Assembly (NCBI RefSeq): GCF_012641475.1
Contig: NZ_JABAIL010000002.1
Coordinates: 507,449-571,448 of the forward strand
Length of the DNA stretch: 64,000 nucleotides
Reading direction: 5' to 3'
Source: Flammeovirga agarivorans
Lineage (GTDB): Bacteria; Bacteroidota; Bacteroidia; Cytophagales; Flammeovirgaceae
The position numbers and the translations under genes were made by a program. Under the pieces are notes generated by a model, which had not been told where the DNA came from, did not search any database, and worked only from the letters and a program-made list of their open reading frames with translations. Shown in pieces: positions 17,677-27,121 of the stretch (positions within the stretch are counted from its first letter, which is position 1; each line of letters opens with the position of its first letter).

Positions 17677-19605
17677 TTACTTGTAAGAACGTTGAGTTAA
17701 TTTCACGTTTTCGAACACTAAGTCCTCTTTCGTTAACTCAGGATCGTTTCCTTCACCTGCATAACCCCAAGCTGCTACATAAGAGAATTCTTCGTCTTTA
17801 CGAAGTGCTTCACCTTCTTCAGTTTGAGATTCCTCACGGAAGTGACCTCCACAAGATTCTGAACGGTTATGAGCATCAATGATCATTAATTCACCAAGTT
17901 CTAAGAAATCCTCTAAACGTAGTGCTTTTTCTAATGTCATGTTCAATTCCTCATTTACACCGATTAATTTCAGGTCTTTTTGGAATTCCTTACGTAATTC
18001 TTGAATTAAGCCACGAGCTTTTTCTAAGCCCTCTTTATTACGTGACATACCACAGTATTCCCACATAATATGACCTAATTTTTTATGAAGATCATCAGGA
18101 GTTTGGTTACCCTTGATGCTTAATAATTTATCAACACGAGCTTGAGCAGCTTTTTCAGCTTCAGCAAACGCTGGATTAGACTTATCTACCGCTACACCTA
18201 ATGGTAAAGTTGCGATGTAATCACCAATTGTGTAAGGGATTACGAAGTAACCATCAGCAAGACCTTGCATTAGAGCAGATGCACCTAAACGGTTTGCACC
18301 ATGGTCTGAGAAGTTAGCCTCACCTAAAGCATATAAACCAGGAACGTTTGTCGATAAGTTGTAATCAACCCAAAGACCACCCATTGTATAGTGTACCGCT
18401 GGATAAATCATCATTGGTACTTCATATGGATTGTCGTCTGTGATTTGTTGGTACATATCGAATAAGTTACCATACTTAGCTTCGATTGTTTTCTTACCAT
18501 CACGCTTAATCGCATCAGCAAAGTCAAGGAATACTGCTAAACCAGTAACACCTACACCTCTACCTTCATCACATACCATCTTAGCGTTACGAGAAGCTAC
18601 GTCACGAGGTACTAAGTTACCAAATGATGGATATCTTCTCTCTAAGTAGTAATCTCTTTCCTCTTCAGGAAGTTTTACCGCATCAGCAGCAGCGATTTTT
18701 GCATGTTTCTCGTCTTTTGGCACCCAAACACGACCGTCGTTACGTAATGACTCTGACATCAACGTTAACTTCGATTGGTAGTCACCATGTACAGGAATAC
18801 AAGTTGGGTGAATTTGCGTGAAACAAGGGTTAGCAAACTTAGCTCCTTTCTTGTATGCTCTCCAAGCTGCAGAACCATTCGATGCCATTGCGTTTGTAGA
18901 TAAGAAGAATACGTTACCGTATCCACCAGTACAAAGCAATACAGCATGACCTGCATGAGAATCGATTTTACCTGTTACTAAATCACGAGTTACGATACCT
19001 TTAGCAGCTCCATCAATAGTAACAACATCTAACATCTCTTTACGAGTATGTAATTTCACTTTACCAGTGTTTACCATCTTAGATAAAGCAGAGTAAGCAC
19101 CTAAAAGTAATTGTTGTCCTGTTTGACCACGAGCGTAGAATGTACGGGATACTTGAGCACCACCAAACGAACGGTTATCCAATAACCCACCGTAATCACG
19201 AGCGAATGGAACACCTTGAGCTACACATTGGTCAATGATTTCTCTAGACACTTCAGCTAAACGGTGTACGTTTGCTTCACGAGATCTATAGTCACCACCT
19301 TTAATAGTATCATAGAATAAACGGAAAACTGAGTCACCGTCATTTTGATAGTTTTTAGCAGCGTTGATACCACCTTGTGCAGCAATTGAGTGTGCACGAC
19401 GTGGAGAATCTTGGAAACAGAATGCGTCTACATTGTATCCTAACTCTGCTAAAGTTGCTGCTGCAGAAGCACCAGCTAAACCTGTACCCACAACAATAAT
19501 GTTGAATTTTCTTTTGTTAGCTGGGTTAACAAGCTTTACGTTGAATTTATGTTTTTCCCACTTTTCAGCCAATGGGCCTGCAGGGATTTTTGAATCTAAT
19601 GACAT
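17677..19605 (-). CDS. sdhA: succinate dehydrogenase/fumarate reductase flavoprotein subunit
   Basis: Catalytic FAD subunit of complex II, 642 residues, typical for the Bacteroidota/epsilon-type enzyme that pairs with a single cytochrome b. A Rossmann [17 protein letters not shown] motif lies near residue 40; the FAD is expected on the His of [12 protein letters not shown]. Substrate-site regions [19 protein letters not shown] and the [20 protein letters not shown] motif are all present. The capping domain and C-terminal helical domain ([10 protein letters not shown]) are complete. It is flanked in the operon by sdhC (58-base gap) and sdhB (95-base gap). Confidence 0.97.
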   Translation of the reverse strand: MSLDSKIPAGPLAEKWEKHKFNVKLVNPANKRKFNIIVVGTGLAGASAAATLAELGYNVDAFCFQDSPRRAHSIAAQGGINAAKNYQNDGDSVFRLFYDTIKGGDYRSREANVHRLAEVSREIIDQCVAQGVPFARDYGGLLDNRSFGGAQVSRTFYARGQTGQQLLLGAYSALSKMVNTGKVKLHTRKEMLDVVTIDGAAKGIVTRDLVTGKIDSHAGHAVLLCTGGYGNVFFLSTNAMASNGSAAWRAYKKGAKFANPCFTQIHPTCIPVHGDYQSKLTLMSESLRNDGRVWVPKDEKHAKIAAADAVKLPEEERDYYLERRYPSFGNLVPRDVASRNAKMVCDEGRGVGVTGLAVFLDFADAIKRDGKKTIEAKYGNLFDMYQQITDDNPYEVPMMIYPAVHYTMGGLWVDYNLSTNVPGLYALGEANFSDHGANRLGASALMQGLADGYFVIPYTIGDYIATLPLGVAVDKSNPAFAEAEKAAQARVDKLLSIKGNQTPDDLHKKLGHIMWEYCGMSRNKEGLEKARGLIQELRKEFQKDLKLIGVNEELNMTLEKALRLEDFLELGELMIIDAHNRSESCGGHFREESQTEEGEALRKDEEFSYVAAWGYAGEGNDPELTKEDLVFENVKLTQRSYK

Positions 19606-19663
19606 TTCTATTCTTTCGTTTAATGTTAAATAAATTAACCTTGTAATGTTATGGTTTTAGAGA

Positions 19664-20338
19664 TTAGTAACCTCTGATTAACATCACAACTGGAATAGCT
19701 CCAAATAATAATGGAACAATAATAGAGTACGCTTTTCCTAAGAAAGAAATGATTGGCGTGTATCTCTTGTTATTGATACCTAGTGTTTGGAATGCACTGG
19801 CAAAGCCATGCCATAAGTGATATGCTAATACAATCATTGCAATAACATATGCACCTACAATCATTGGGTTTTGGTATGATGTAGAAACTACAGAATATAA
19901 ATCTTTAACGCCATCTTTATCTGGAGTAAGACCTTCTCCTAAATAACCATGCATTACTGCCCAATATTGGCTTAAGTGAACTACTAAGAACACAGCAATT
20001 ACAGAACCTAATACACCCATGTACTTAGATACTGAAGAACCGTCCTTGTTAGTTACTTCATAAGATTGAGATCCTCTCGCTTTTTTGTTCTGAATCGTAA
20101 GAACTACAGCATAGAAGATGTGACCTACAAAGAATAGCTTAAATACATTCGCTAATAATTGTACCGCCGGATTAGAAGACATGAAATGTGCATACGCATT
20201 AAACGCCTCTTTATTTCCCATTAATAATGTCATGTTACCAGACACGTGTCCAGCTAAGAATAAGATGAGCAAGATACCTGAGAGAGACATCATAAATTTT
20301 CTCCCGATTGTACTACTCAATGACTTTTGCCAACTCAT
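19664..20338 (-). CDS. sdhC: succinate dehydrogenase cytochrome b subunit
   Basis: Membrane anchor of complex II, 224 residues with about five transmembrane helices (around 15-33, 60-80, 105-125, 155-175 and 200-220). It is the single-subunit type B anchor expected to bind two hemes: His residues in helices occur in LAGHVSG, FFVGHIFYAV, HLSQYWAVMHG and AYHLWHGFASAFQ. It transfers electrons between the SdhB clusters and menaquinone, the usual quinone of this phylum (inference). It is first in the operon, with a good promoter just upstream. Confidence 0.93.
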   Translation of the reverse strand: MSWQKSLSSTIGRKFMMSLSGILLILFLAGHVSGNMTLLMGNKEAFNAYAHFMSSNPAVQLLANVFKLFFVGHIFYAVVLTIQNKKARGSQSYEVTNKDGSSVSKYMGVLGSVIAVFLVVHLSQYWAVMHGYLGEGLTPDKDGVKDLYSVVSTSYQNPMIVGAYVIAMIVLAYHLWHGFASAFQTLGINNKRYTPIISFLGKAYSIIVPLLFGAIPVVMLIRGY

Positions 20339-20397
20339 AAAAAATTAACGTTTAGATAAAATATTTGTTTGAGATAGTTCTCTGATTTATTTCATGA

Positions 20398-20427
20398 CAA
20401 AATTATATCTCAACTAAACGAGATACA
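20398..20427 (-). promoter_or_regulatory. promoter of the sdhCAB operon
   Basis: On the minus strand a TTG (20425-20427) is followed after 19 bases by TAATTTTG (20398-20405), a good fit to the Bacteroidota -33/-7 pattern. The inferred start of transcription is about 50 bases before the sdhC ATG. Confidence 0.65.
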
Positions 20428-20637
20428 ATAATCATGATCATGAGAAGCTTATTTTGAATTAATCTAAACAAGCGAAAATTCGCTTAGGCGGTTAACTATC
20501 ATTTACATACTTATTCATTGATTTACAGAGATTTAAATAGTTAAAAATTTACACTTATCGCCTTATCAATAGGTTGTTCAAGAAAAATGTTTCCAAAAGA
20601 ACATAACAAAAGTCATCTTTTTGAAAACGCTAAAAAC

Positions 20638-20676
20638 AAAAAAACGCCTACAAAATTTTCATTTTTTGTAGGCGTT
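20638..20676 (-). terminator. terminator of the transporter-ispE operon
   Basis: Perfect 13-base-pair stem (20643-20655 with 20664-20676) followed on the minus strand by a T-rich run. The rest of the 358-base gap between ispE and sdhC holds only the sdh promoter. Confidence 0.85.
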
Positions 20677-20696
20677 CATCTATCGGTTGCGTGTAA

Positions 20697-21503
20697 TTAA
20701 TCTAAATCACCTGACCAAACTGAATACTCAGTATAATTACTTAGATCTATTTCAGTAGAAAATATACCAAAAACTGTAGATCCCGAACCTGTCATACTTG
20801 CATACTCTGCTCCTTGCTTGTATAAGTCTGATTTGATCTTATCAATCACTGTATATTTCTTTAAAAGGCTATCTTCAAAATCATTTTTCACATGGTCTTT
20901 CCAATCTTCAATATTTCCTTCTAAAGTTGCTTTCAATTCAAAGTCTAGTGCTTTAGGAGATACTCCACTATAAGCTTCTTTTGTAGAGATATGAATATTT
21001 GGATTAACTAAAACGATTTTCTTTCCTTTTAAAGTCAAATCCAATTCATTGAAAACTTCACCTCGACCTGTTACATAAACAGGTTTATTTTTTATAAAAA
21101 AGGGACAATCACTCCCCATTTGAGCAGCATATTCTTCTAATTGCTCATCGGATAAACCAAGATTATTCATCTCATTCAACATTACCAATGCAAAAGCACC
21201 ATCAGCTGAACCTCCTCCTAAACCAGCTCCAATAGGAATAATCTTATGGAGATGCATTTGTACCGGCGGAATATTAAAGTCTTTATTCAATAAATGGTAA
21301 GCCTGTAGACATAAGTTATGATCAGCATTACCTGGAATATCTATCCCAGTACTTTGAAAGGATAATTCTTCAGAGGGTATTATCTCAAGTATATCACTCC
21401 AGCCTACTGGGTAGAAACATGAAGCGATATCATGAAAACCATCTTGTCTTTTGGAAGTAATTGCTAATCCTATATTAATCTTAGCGTTAGGATATGAAAT
21501 CAT
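20697..21503 (-). CDS. ispE: 4-diphosphocytidyl-2-C-methyl-D-erythritol kinase
   Basis: GHMP kinase that phosphorylates CDP-methylerythritol with ATP, the fourth step of the MEP isoprenoid pathway. The 268-residue length is usual. The ATP-binding glycine-rich motif PIGAGLGGGSADGA (about residues 90-103) is exact for IspE, the N-terminal PNAKINIGL contains the conserved Lys8, and the C-terminal ASMTGSGSTVFGIF loop matches GHMP motif III. It is 42 bases downstream of the NSS transporter gene, so the two probably share a transcript although their functions are unrelated. Confidence 0.96.
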   Translation of the reverse strand: MISYPNAKINIGLAITSKRQDGFHDIASCFYPVGWSDILEIIPSEELSFQSTGIDIPGNADHNLCLQAYHLLNKDFNIPPVQMHLHKIIPIGAGLGGGSADGAFALVMLNEMNNLGLSDEQLEEYAAQMGSDCPFFIKNKPVYVTGRGEVFNELDLTLKGKKIVLVNPNIHISTKEAYSGVSPKALDFELKATLEGNIEDWKDHVKNDFEDSLLKKYTVIDKIKSDLYKQGAEYASMTGSGSTVFGIFSTEIDLSNYTEYSVWSGDLD

Positions 21504-21545
21504 TATAGTTTGTTACTTGGTTATTTTGTCGCAATAATAGTTTCT

Positions 21546-23057
21546 TTATTCATGATCAACAAACTTATGATAAAGCCATTTGTTGAATATAATACCAAAT
21601 AGTATTACCACAGTCCACTGTGTGACTATAGTTGCATTAGAATATACATCCATTACATTCCAGTTTCCATTTTCATCAAACCATGGATTTGCAGAATAGC
21701 CTTGTGACATCCACCACCAAATTAAAAACAATCCTATAGGGATATTAATAAACATGGTAAATTTATAGAATACCGTTGGTACTTTAATTGATGAGTCTTT
21801 ATCAATAAAATCGTCCTTAAACTGTTGGATACCGTTTCGATGTACTGCAAACACAATAAATAAACCCGAAATAAGAAGTCCTAATCCCCAAACCCAATCC
21901 TGATTTGAAAAGAAGTCGATACTATATGCCGATGGAAAACCCATTGCTATACACAGAATAGCGGTAATTAAACTTGCTTTATTTCTATTGAATTTTAAAT
22001 CCGTAAATGTTCGAATACAAAGTTCTATCATACTGATTAAAGAACTGAATGCTGCCATGGCAAAGGCAACAAAAAAAACTACACCTAATAATTCTCCATT
22101 TGGAATTTTTGCAAATAACAATGGAATTATGGTAAACGTTAACGCGGTATTTCCTGACTTTAGAAACTCAATCGCTTGTGCATCTGATGAAGCAATAGCA
22201 AAAACGGAGGGCAATATCGCGACACCTGCAATAATTGACGCCAGGTTATTTCCAATACCACTTATTAATATATTAAAGGTAACATCTTCTTTCTCTCTAG
22301 AATACGAAGCAATTGTCAACATTAAGCCCCAACCCGCTCCAGTACTCCATGCCGACTGTGTTACCGCTTCAATCCACACTTTAGAATTAAAAAATAAATC
22401 TACATCTATACTAAACATATAAACTAACCCCTTCGGACCATTTTCAGTTGATAACGCAACAGCAGAAACCAAAAGAATCAGAAACAACAACGATGGGATT
22501 AAAATCTTATTTACTTTTTCTAATCCTTGTTGTACTCCTTTGTACAACATGAAAACAGCAAATAGGACACAGAAAATGTGTAAACTAACTGTCCTTAAAT
22601 TTCCGGTAGATATATTTTTCCAATAATTCTCTAAAAAAGGTTGATTTAATTGTTCTAATAGAGAATTATCTAACACTAAGTTTGTAGATAAACCTACATA
22701 GCTTAAACCCCAAGCGGTTACAACAGAATAATAAAATGTGATCCCTAAAGTACATATAGTGATAAAGAAACCCATCCAGGTATACTTTTTTCCTGCAGCT
22801 TGGGCAAATGAAGAAATTACTCCTCTCTTAAATTTTTTACCGATTGAAAACTCAGAAAGTAAAATTGGAATGGACCAAATAAATAAAAACATAAACCAAA
22901 GAATGATAAATGTTCCTCCATACTGCCCTGCTAATCGTGGAAAACGCCATAAGTTTCCTGCACCAATGGCCATTCCTAACGAAGCTAAAATTACTCCCCA
23001 CCTACTACTAAATTGCTGGTTGTTTTCTTGATTTGTCATAAATTTAAGTAATTTCAT
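21546..23057 (-). CDS. sodium-dependent transporter, NSS/SNF family
   Basis: A 503-residue inner membrane symporter of the neurotransmitter:sodium symporter family, with about 11-12 transmembrane helices. The helix-1 signature is plain (GMAIGAGNLWRFPRLAGQYGGT, with sodium and substrate contacts in the GAGNLWRFP part), and the extracellular VLYKGVQQGLEKV and STGAGWGLMLT segments match helices 5 and 6. Bacterial members import amino acids or related solutes; substrate unknown. An in-frame ATG at 23039 (MTNQENN) is an equally likely start. It is read with ispE downstream. Confidence 0.9.
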   Translation of the reverse strand: MKLLKFMTNQENNQQFSSRWGVILASLGMAIGAGNLWRFPRLAGQYGGTFIILWFMFLFIWSIPILLSEFSIGKKFKRGVISSFAQAAGKKYTWMGFFITICTLGITFYYSVVTAWGLSYVGLSTNLVLDNSLLEQLNQPFLENYWKNISTGNLRTVSLHIFCVLFAVFMLYKGVQQGLEKVNKILIPSLLFLILLVSAVALSTENGPKGLVYMFSIDVDLFFNSKVWIEAVTQSAWSTGAGWGLMLTIASYSREKEDVTFNILISGIGNNLASIIAGVAILPSVFAIASSDAQAIEFLKSGNTALTFTIIPLLFAKIPNGELLGVVFFVAFAMAAFSSLISMIELCIRTFTDLKFNRNKASLITAILCIAMGFPSAYSIDFFSNQDWVWGLGLLISGLFIVFAVHRNGIQQFKDDFIDKDSSIKVPTVFYKFTMFINIPIGLFLIWWWMSQGYSANPWFDENGNWNVMDVYSNATIVTQWTVVILFGIIFNKWLYHKFVDHE

Positions 23058-23168
23058 AGATCGACTAGCGAATTGATTTCGACGGTCATCTATTAGATTT
23101 CATGAAAGTATAGTTATTGTTTTGTCAGTAATTATCTTTTATCCACCTGCATTTTACAGATTTTATTT

Positions 23169-23576
23169 ATGCTCTCACAAATAAAGCACTATATAAAAAC
23201 ATACATTAGCATACGTTACGGTCTTGCTGGAGCACTATTTTTAGGCATCATGGTATTTGGTATCAATTACTATGACTCAGGTGATGTCACCGCATCAACG
23301 ACAGCCGCATTAAAACAAAGTGCCTATACATTTATCTTTGGTGGATATGTATCGGCACTCTGTGAAAATTATACTTCAAAAGGAAAATTTTTGATAGGTG
23401 TTCTATTACCTTCAAGTATTGCAATTATTGCTACCTATACAGTTCATTCACTGAAAGGAACTCCAAACCCTGAACTTTCAACAATACCTACCATCATATT
23501 TGCTCCTTTAGGTTTTCTATTTATTGCTTACAATAAAAAAAGGGAATTAAAGCGATCTAGCAACCCTCAAGCCTAA
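23169..23576 (+). CDS. membrane protein of unknown function
   Basis: I do not recognise a family. The 135-residue product has about four hydrophobic segments (around 16-35, 48-66, 73-92 and 105-121) and a basic C-terminal tail (KKRELKRSS), so it is an integral inner membrane protein with the tail in the cytosol. It is divergent from the NSS transporter with a 111-base gap. Its last 30 bases overlap the end of the convergent FGE-like gene, with both frames continuing to clear stop codons. Confidence 0.65.
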   Translation: MLSQIKHYIKTYISIRYGLAGALFLGIMVFGINYYDSGDVTASTTAALKQSAYTFIFGGYVSALCENYTSKGKFLIGVLLPSSIAIIATYTVHSLKGTPNPELSTIPTIIFAPLGFLFIAYNKKRELKRSSNPQA

Positions 23577-24335
23577 GAAACCTTGCTTGATATCTGGCAT
23601 ATCGTAATTTCTATAAGCTGGACGACAAAAGTTCTCATCGCTAAGAAATGAGCCACCTCTGTACACTCTTTCTTTTCCATTTTGAACACCTTGGGGGTTC
23701 GTTTGCTCTGCTTGTTTGTAAGAGTCAACAGCATAATAATCATTGACCCACTCCCATACATTTCCTTGTAGGTCGTAGATTCCTAACTCATTAGGAAACC
23801 TTGTTCCAGCAGTGTGTGAAGTATTATCCGAATTAGATAAGATCCATGCTCTTTCTGGAATATTTTCTCTTCCTAAATTCGTTTTATTATATTTTTTTCC
23901 ACCACGTACCACATATTCCCATTCAGATTCTGTTAGTAGTCGGTAGTCATTGCCTGTTAATGTGTTTAGCTTTTTGATGAACTCTTGACAATCATTCCAA
24001 GAAACATTTTCAACAGGTCTCCCTCCTTTCACATGTTCACTAGGGTTAGATCCCATTACTGTTTCCCACAATTGTTGTGTTACTTCGAATTTACCCACAA
24101 AGAAATCACTGATTGTCACATCATGAATTGGCAAAGAAGGATTTTCTCCCGTATCTAACTGAAGGTCCCCTTTTCTATCTCCCATTTCAAAAGTACCTCC
24201 TTTAACAAAGATCATATCAAAAGATACATGATCAATCGTTTCAGTATAGTTTTTCTTCTTCTTTTGTGCGTTAGTAGAAAAAGCGGAAAAGCATAATAAA
24301 GCTATAATGAGCAGTTTGGATGTGTTTAATATCAT
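23547..24335 (-). CDS. secreted FGE-sulfatase-domain (SUMF1-like) protein
   Basis: I start at 24335 (MILNTSKLLIIALLCFSAFSTNAQ), which gives a clean signal peptide; the frame opens seven codons earlier. The 262-residue product is one formylglycine-generating-enzyme fold: VKGGTFEMGD, PSLPIHDVTISDFFVGKFEVT, PVENVSWNDCQEFIKKLN, YRLLTESEWEY, GIYDLQGNVWEWVND and RVYRGGSF. In true FGEs the last motif is followed by two catalytic cysteines; here the sequence is RGGSFLSDENFC, so only the second is kept. It is therefore more like the gliding-motility GldJ/GldK and other FGE-like structural or binding proteins than an active sulfatase maturase. Confidence 0.82.
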   Translation of the reverse strand: MILNTSKLLIIALLCFSAFSTNAQKKKKNYTETIDHVSFDMIFVKGGTFEMGDRKGDLQLDTGENPSLPIHDVTISDFFVGKFEVTQQLWETVMGSNPSEHVKGGRPVENVSWNDCQEFIKKLNTLTGNDYRLLTESEWEYVVRGGKKYNKTNLGRENIPERAWILSNSDNTSHTAGTRFPNELGIYDLQGNVWEWVNDYYAVDSYKQAEQTNPQGVQNGKERVYRGGSFLSDENFCRPAYRNYDMPDIKQGFLGLRVARSL

Positions 24336-24399
24336 TATTGTGAAGTAAATGTTCATCTAAAATACTTCTAAAAGTAATGAATCATTGGCATGATGACAT

Positions 24400-24440
24400 A
24401 AAAAAGGGCTAATAAATTTAATATCTACTAGCCCTTTTTA
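24400..24440 (-). terminator. terminator after the MoxR gene
   Basis: Stem AAAAAGGGCTA / TAGCCCTTTTT (24401-24411 with 24429-24439) flanked by T-runs on both strands, between the moxR stop and the FGE-like gene. Confidence 0.8.
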
Positions 24441-24442
24441 AA

Positions 24443-25423
24443 TTATAATAACTTATTTATGATGTCTACTATTGTAATTCCTTCAGCTTCTGCTTTAAAG
24501 TTTCTAACTACTCTATGGCGCAATACTGAAACAGCAACTGCCTGTATATCTTCAATATCCGGAGTATATTTACCAGATAGTATAGCATGACATTTTGCTG
24601 CAATCACTAAGTATTGAGAGGCTCTTGGTCCTGCTCCCCAATCTACATACTTATTCGTTACTTCGTCTGCATGTTCAGTATTTGGACGAGTTTTATGAAC
24701 TAATTTCACAGCATACTCAATTACATTGTCAGCAATTGGTACTCTTCGAATTAAATGCTGGAAATATAAAATCTCATCAGCACCCATCACTCTTTCTACT
24801 GTTTTCTTCTCATCATTGGTTGTTGATTTCACTACTGAAACTTCATCCATATAAGAAGGATAATCCAAAATGATATTGAACATAAAACGGTCCAATTGTG
24901 CTTCAGGTAACGGGTAGGTACCTTCTTGTTCAATCGGGTTTTGTGTTGCCAATACAAAGAATGGTTTCTCTAATTGAAATTCTTGATTGGCAATTGTCAC
25001 TTTATATTCTTGCATTGCTTCCAATAAAGCTGATTGAGTCTTTGGAGGAGTACGGTTAATCTCATCCGCAAGAATAATATTAGAGAATATTGGTCCTTTT
25101 ACGAATTTAAATTTTCTATCCTGGTCCATTGTTTCTGCACCAAGGATATCAGAGGGCATTAAATCTGGAGTAAATTGTATTCTACTAAAATCTAGATCCA
25201 ATGCTTGAGCCACAGTATTAATAAGTAAAGTCTTTGCTAATCCAGGTACACCTTGTAATAAAGCATGGCCTTGGCTAAATATTGCACTTAGAACAAAATG
25301 AACAGTATCTTCTTGACCGATGACTACTTTTCCAATCTCGTCTTTTAATTGCTTATATTTTTGATGTAATGCATCTGCTGCTTCCTTATCAGAAGCAAAA
25401 CTAACGTTTGATGTCATGTTCAT
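24443..25423 (-). CDS. MoxR family AAA+ ATPase
   Basis: A 326-residue AAA+ ATPase of the MoxR branch, thought to act as a chaperone for assembly of protein complexes. Walker A is the MoxR form GVPGLAKT (residues 58-65), Walker B is IILADEINR with the adjacent TPPKTQSALLEAMQE, sensor 1 lies in FVLATQNPIEQEGTYPLPEAQLDRFM, and the C-terminal lid is complete. MoxR genes often sit before DUF58 and von Willebrand domain genes; none is present here. Terminators stand on both sides, so it appears to be transcribed alone. Its neighbours are the SurA-like gene upstream and the FGE-like gene downstream. Confidence 0.93.
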   Translation of the reverse strand: MNMTSNVSFASDKEAADALHQKYKQLKDEIGKVVIGQEDTVHFVLSAIFSQGHALLQGVPGLAKTLLINTVAQALDLDFSRIQFTPDLMPSDILGAETMDQDRKFKFVKGPIFSNIILADEINRTPPKTQSALLEAMQEYKVTIANQEFQLEKPFFVLATQNPIEQEGTYPLPEAQLDRFMFNIILDYPSYMDEVSVVKSTTNDEKKTVERVMGADEILYFQHLIRRVPIADNVIEYAVKLVHKTRPNTEHADEVTNKYVDWGAGPRASQYLVIAAKCHAILSGKYTPDIEDIQAVAVSVLRHRVVRNFKAEAEGITIVDIINKLL

Positions 25424-25538
25424 GTGCTAAATTGTTATTCCAGTTCAGGCCTAATTACTAATAATATAAGGGTAGAATGTATTAGAAAGTTTATTAGGCT
25501 ACGTCTATGTTTATTGAAATTAAAGTATTTTTTGAAAT

Positions 25539-25576
25539 AAAAAAAGGGCAAACGATTCTAATTCGCTGCCCTTTTA
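25539..25576 (-). terminator. terminator of the SurA-like gene
   Basis: Stem AAAAGGGCA / TGCCCTTTT (25542-25550 with 25567-25575) with T-runs on the minus strand, just past the stop at 25616. Confidence 0.75.
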
Positions 25577-25615
25577 AGATTTATTTCAATTCACTTAGAA
25601 ACTATGTGATTTCAA

Positions 25616-26968
25616 TTAGATACTATCCAATAAATTACAATCATCATATTCTGGATCAATCTCAATGAATACATCATTTTTAGCTTGTTTGATCCATTTC
25701 TCTAAAATCTCATTTTTCTGAGAGTTCAATGTAGCTTGTTGTAGCTTTTGATAATCATCTTTTAAATTGGCATAATGCGGAGGCTTATAATTTGAATAAT
25801 AAATAATCCTTACCGCTTGTTGACCATCTTCTGTACGATACTTTAATGGCTTTGAGGTATTACCAATTTTCATTGTATCAATAGCAAAGAATACTACTGG
25901 GTCTAATTCATCAGTGGCCATATATGAAGAACCTGTTACTTGGTTTTTGAAATAACCTGCATTGGCTCTTGTAGGTTGGTCATCTGAGTATAAGTTCACG
26001 GCCTTTTCGAAACCTAATGTATCCGATTCTGCAATTAATGTTCTAATACTATCCAAGAATGTAACCGCATCCTGAATATCTTGATAATTTGATTTAGGAC
26101 GGATTAGAATGTGTCTCGCTCTAAAACGACCACCTCTTCTTTCTAATAATTGGATTAAGTGGAAACCAAAGTCAGACTCAACTGGATCAGCGATTTCATT
26201 GGGATCAATTGTTAAAGCAATCTCTTCGAATTCTGGTACAAGTTCTCCTCTACCATGCCATCCTAAGTCACCACCTTTTCTAGCTGAACCGTAATCTTGA
26301 GAATATTGCTTCGCAAGAACACCAAAGTCTTCACCAGCTTCGATTCTCTTTTTGATGTCTACTAATTGTTGTCTCGCTTTTTCTTTTTCTGATTCAGAAA
26401 CTTTAGGCTCTCTAACAATCTGCCCAACTTTTACTTCTGCAGCCAAGAAAGGAATACTGTCCTTAGGAATAGACTCATAATATTTCTTCACTTGCTTTGG
26501 AGTAATGGTTACCCCAGCAATAATCTGCTGTTGCATTGTCTGAACGGTCATCTGCTCTTTTACTTGATCGCGAAGATCGTCACGTAAATCATTGACAGAT
26601 GCACCTAATGTCTTTTCTAACTTTTCCTGAGAACCGGCTTGTAAGATAAAATACTGCATACGACGCTCTAATTCGTCGGCAACTCTTGCATCATCAACTT
26701 CGATAGAGTCAATTTGTGCCTTTGCATACATAATTTTATTGACAACCAATCCTTTTAGGATATCACATTTTGCCTTTTTCTTGTCTTTTGGATATTGACC
26801 ATTTGAAAGCATTTGTTGATACCCTGCCTCTACATCAGAAAGCAGAATGATGTTATTATCAACTTTGGCAATAATTTTATCAACGGGCACTGCATCATCT
26901 TGTGCAAAAACAGATGAAGAAAAAAGAACACAAATGATTCCCAGTATGCCTAAAAAGTTAAACTTCAT
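25616..26968 (-). CDS. SurA-like periplasmic peptidylprolyl isomerase
   Basis: A 450-residue exported chaperone and cis-trans prolyl isomerase helping outer membrane protein folding. It has a signal peptide ending AQ (about residue 22), a SurA N-terminal helical domain (VDKIIAKVDNNIILLSDVEAGY), a first parvulin domain (about 175-275; QYSQDYGSARKGGDLGWHGRGELVPEFEE, DFGFHLIQLLERRGG) and a second, more degenerate one (about 280-395, RARHILIRP). Order and length fit Bacteroidota SurA homologues. It follows a related lipoprotein gene by 153 bases in the same direction. Confidence 0.9.
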   Translation of the reverse strand: MKFNFLGILGIICVLFSSSVFAQDDAVPVDKIIAKVDNNIILLSDVEAGYQQMLSNGQYPKDKKKAKCDILKGLVVNKIMYAKAQIDSIEVDDARVADELERRMQYFILQAGSQEKLEKTLGASVNDLRDDLRDQVKEQMTVQTMQQQIIAGVTITPKQVKKYYESIPKDSIPFLAAEVKVGQIVREPKVSESEKEKARQQLVDIKKRIEAGEDFGVLAKQYSQDYGSARKGGDLGWHGRGELVPEFEEIALTIDPNEIADPVESDFGFHLIQLLERRGGRFRARHILIRPKSNYQDIQDAVTFLDSIRTLIAESDTLGFEKAVNLYSDDQPTRANAGYFKNQVTGSSYMATDELDPVVFFAIDTMKIGNTSKPLKYRTEDGQQAVRIIYYSNYKPPHYANLKDDYQKLQQATLNSQKNEILEKWIKQAKNDVFIEIDPEYDDCNLLDSI

Positions 26969-27121
26969 ATTTTTATTTAAAACTTACTATTTTAATAGTT
27001 TAGCGTCTAAAGAATAATCCTGCTGACAATAAGTAAACTTATTATCTATTTGATTGATCTATAAACTTATGAAATAATCTTCAAGTAGTTATTTTGATCA
27101 ATCATAATAATTGACAAGTAG

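Noticed and set aside
21988-22422. 144-residue open frame antisense to the NSS transporter
   Set aside because: It runs opposite conserved transmembrane helices, has no family match and no promoter or terminator of its own.
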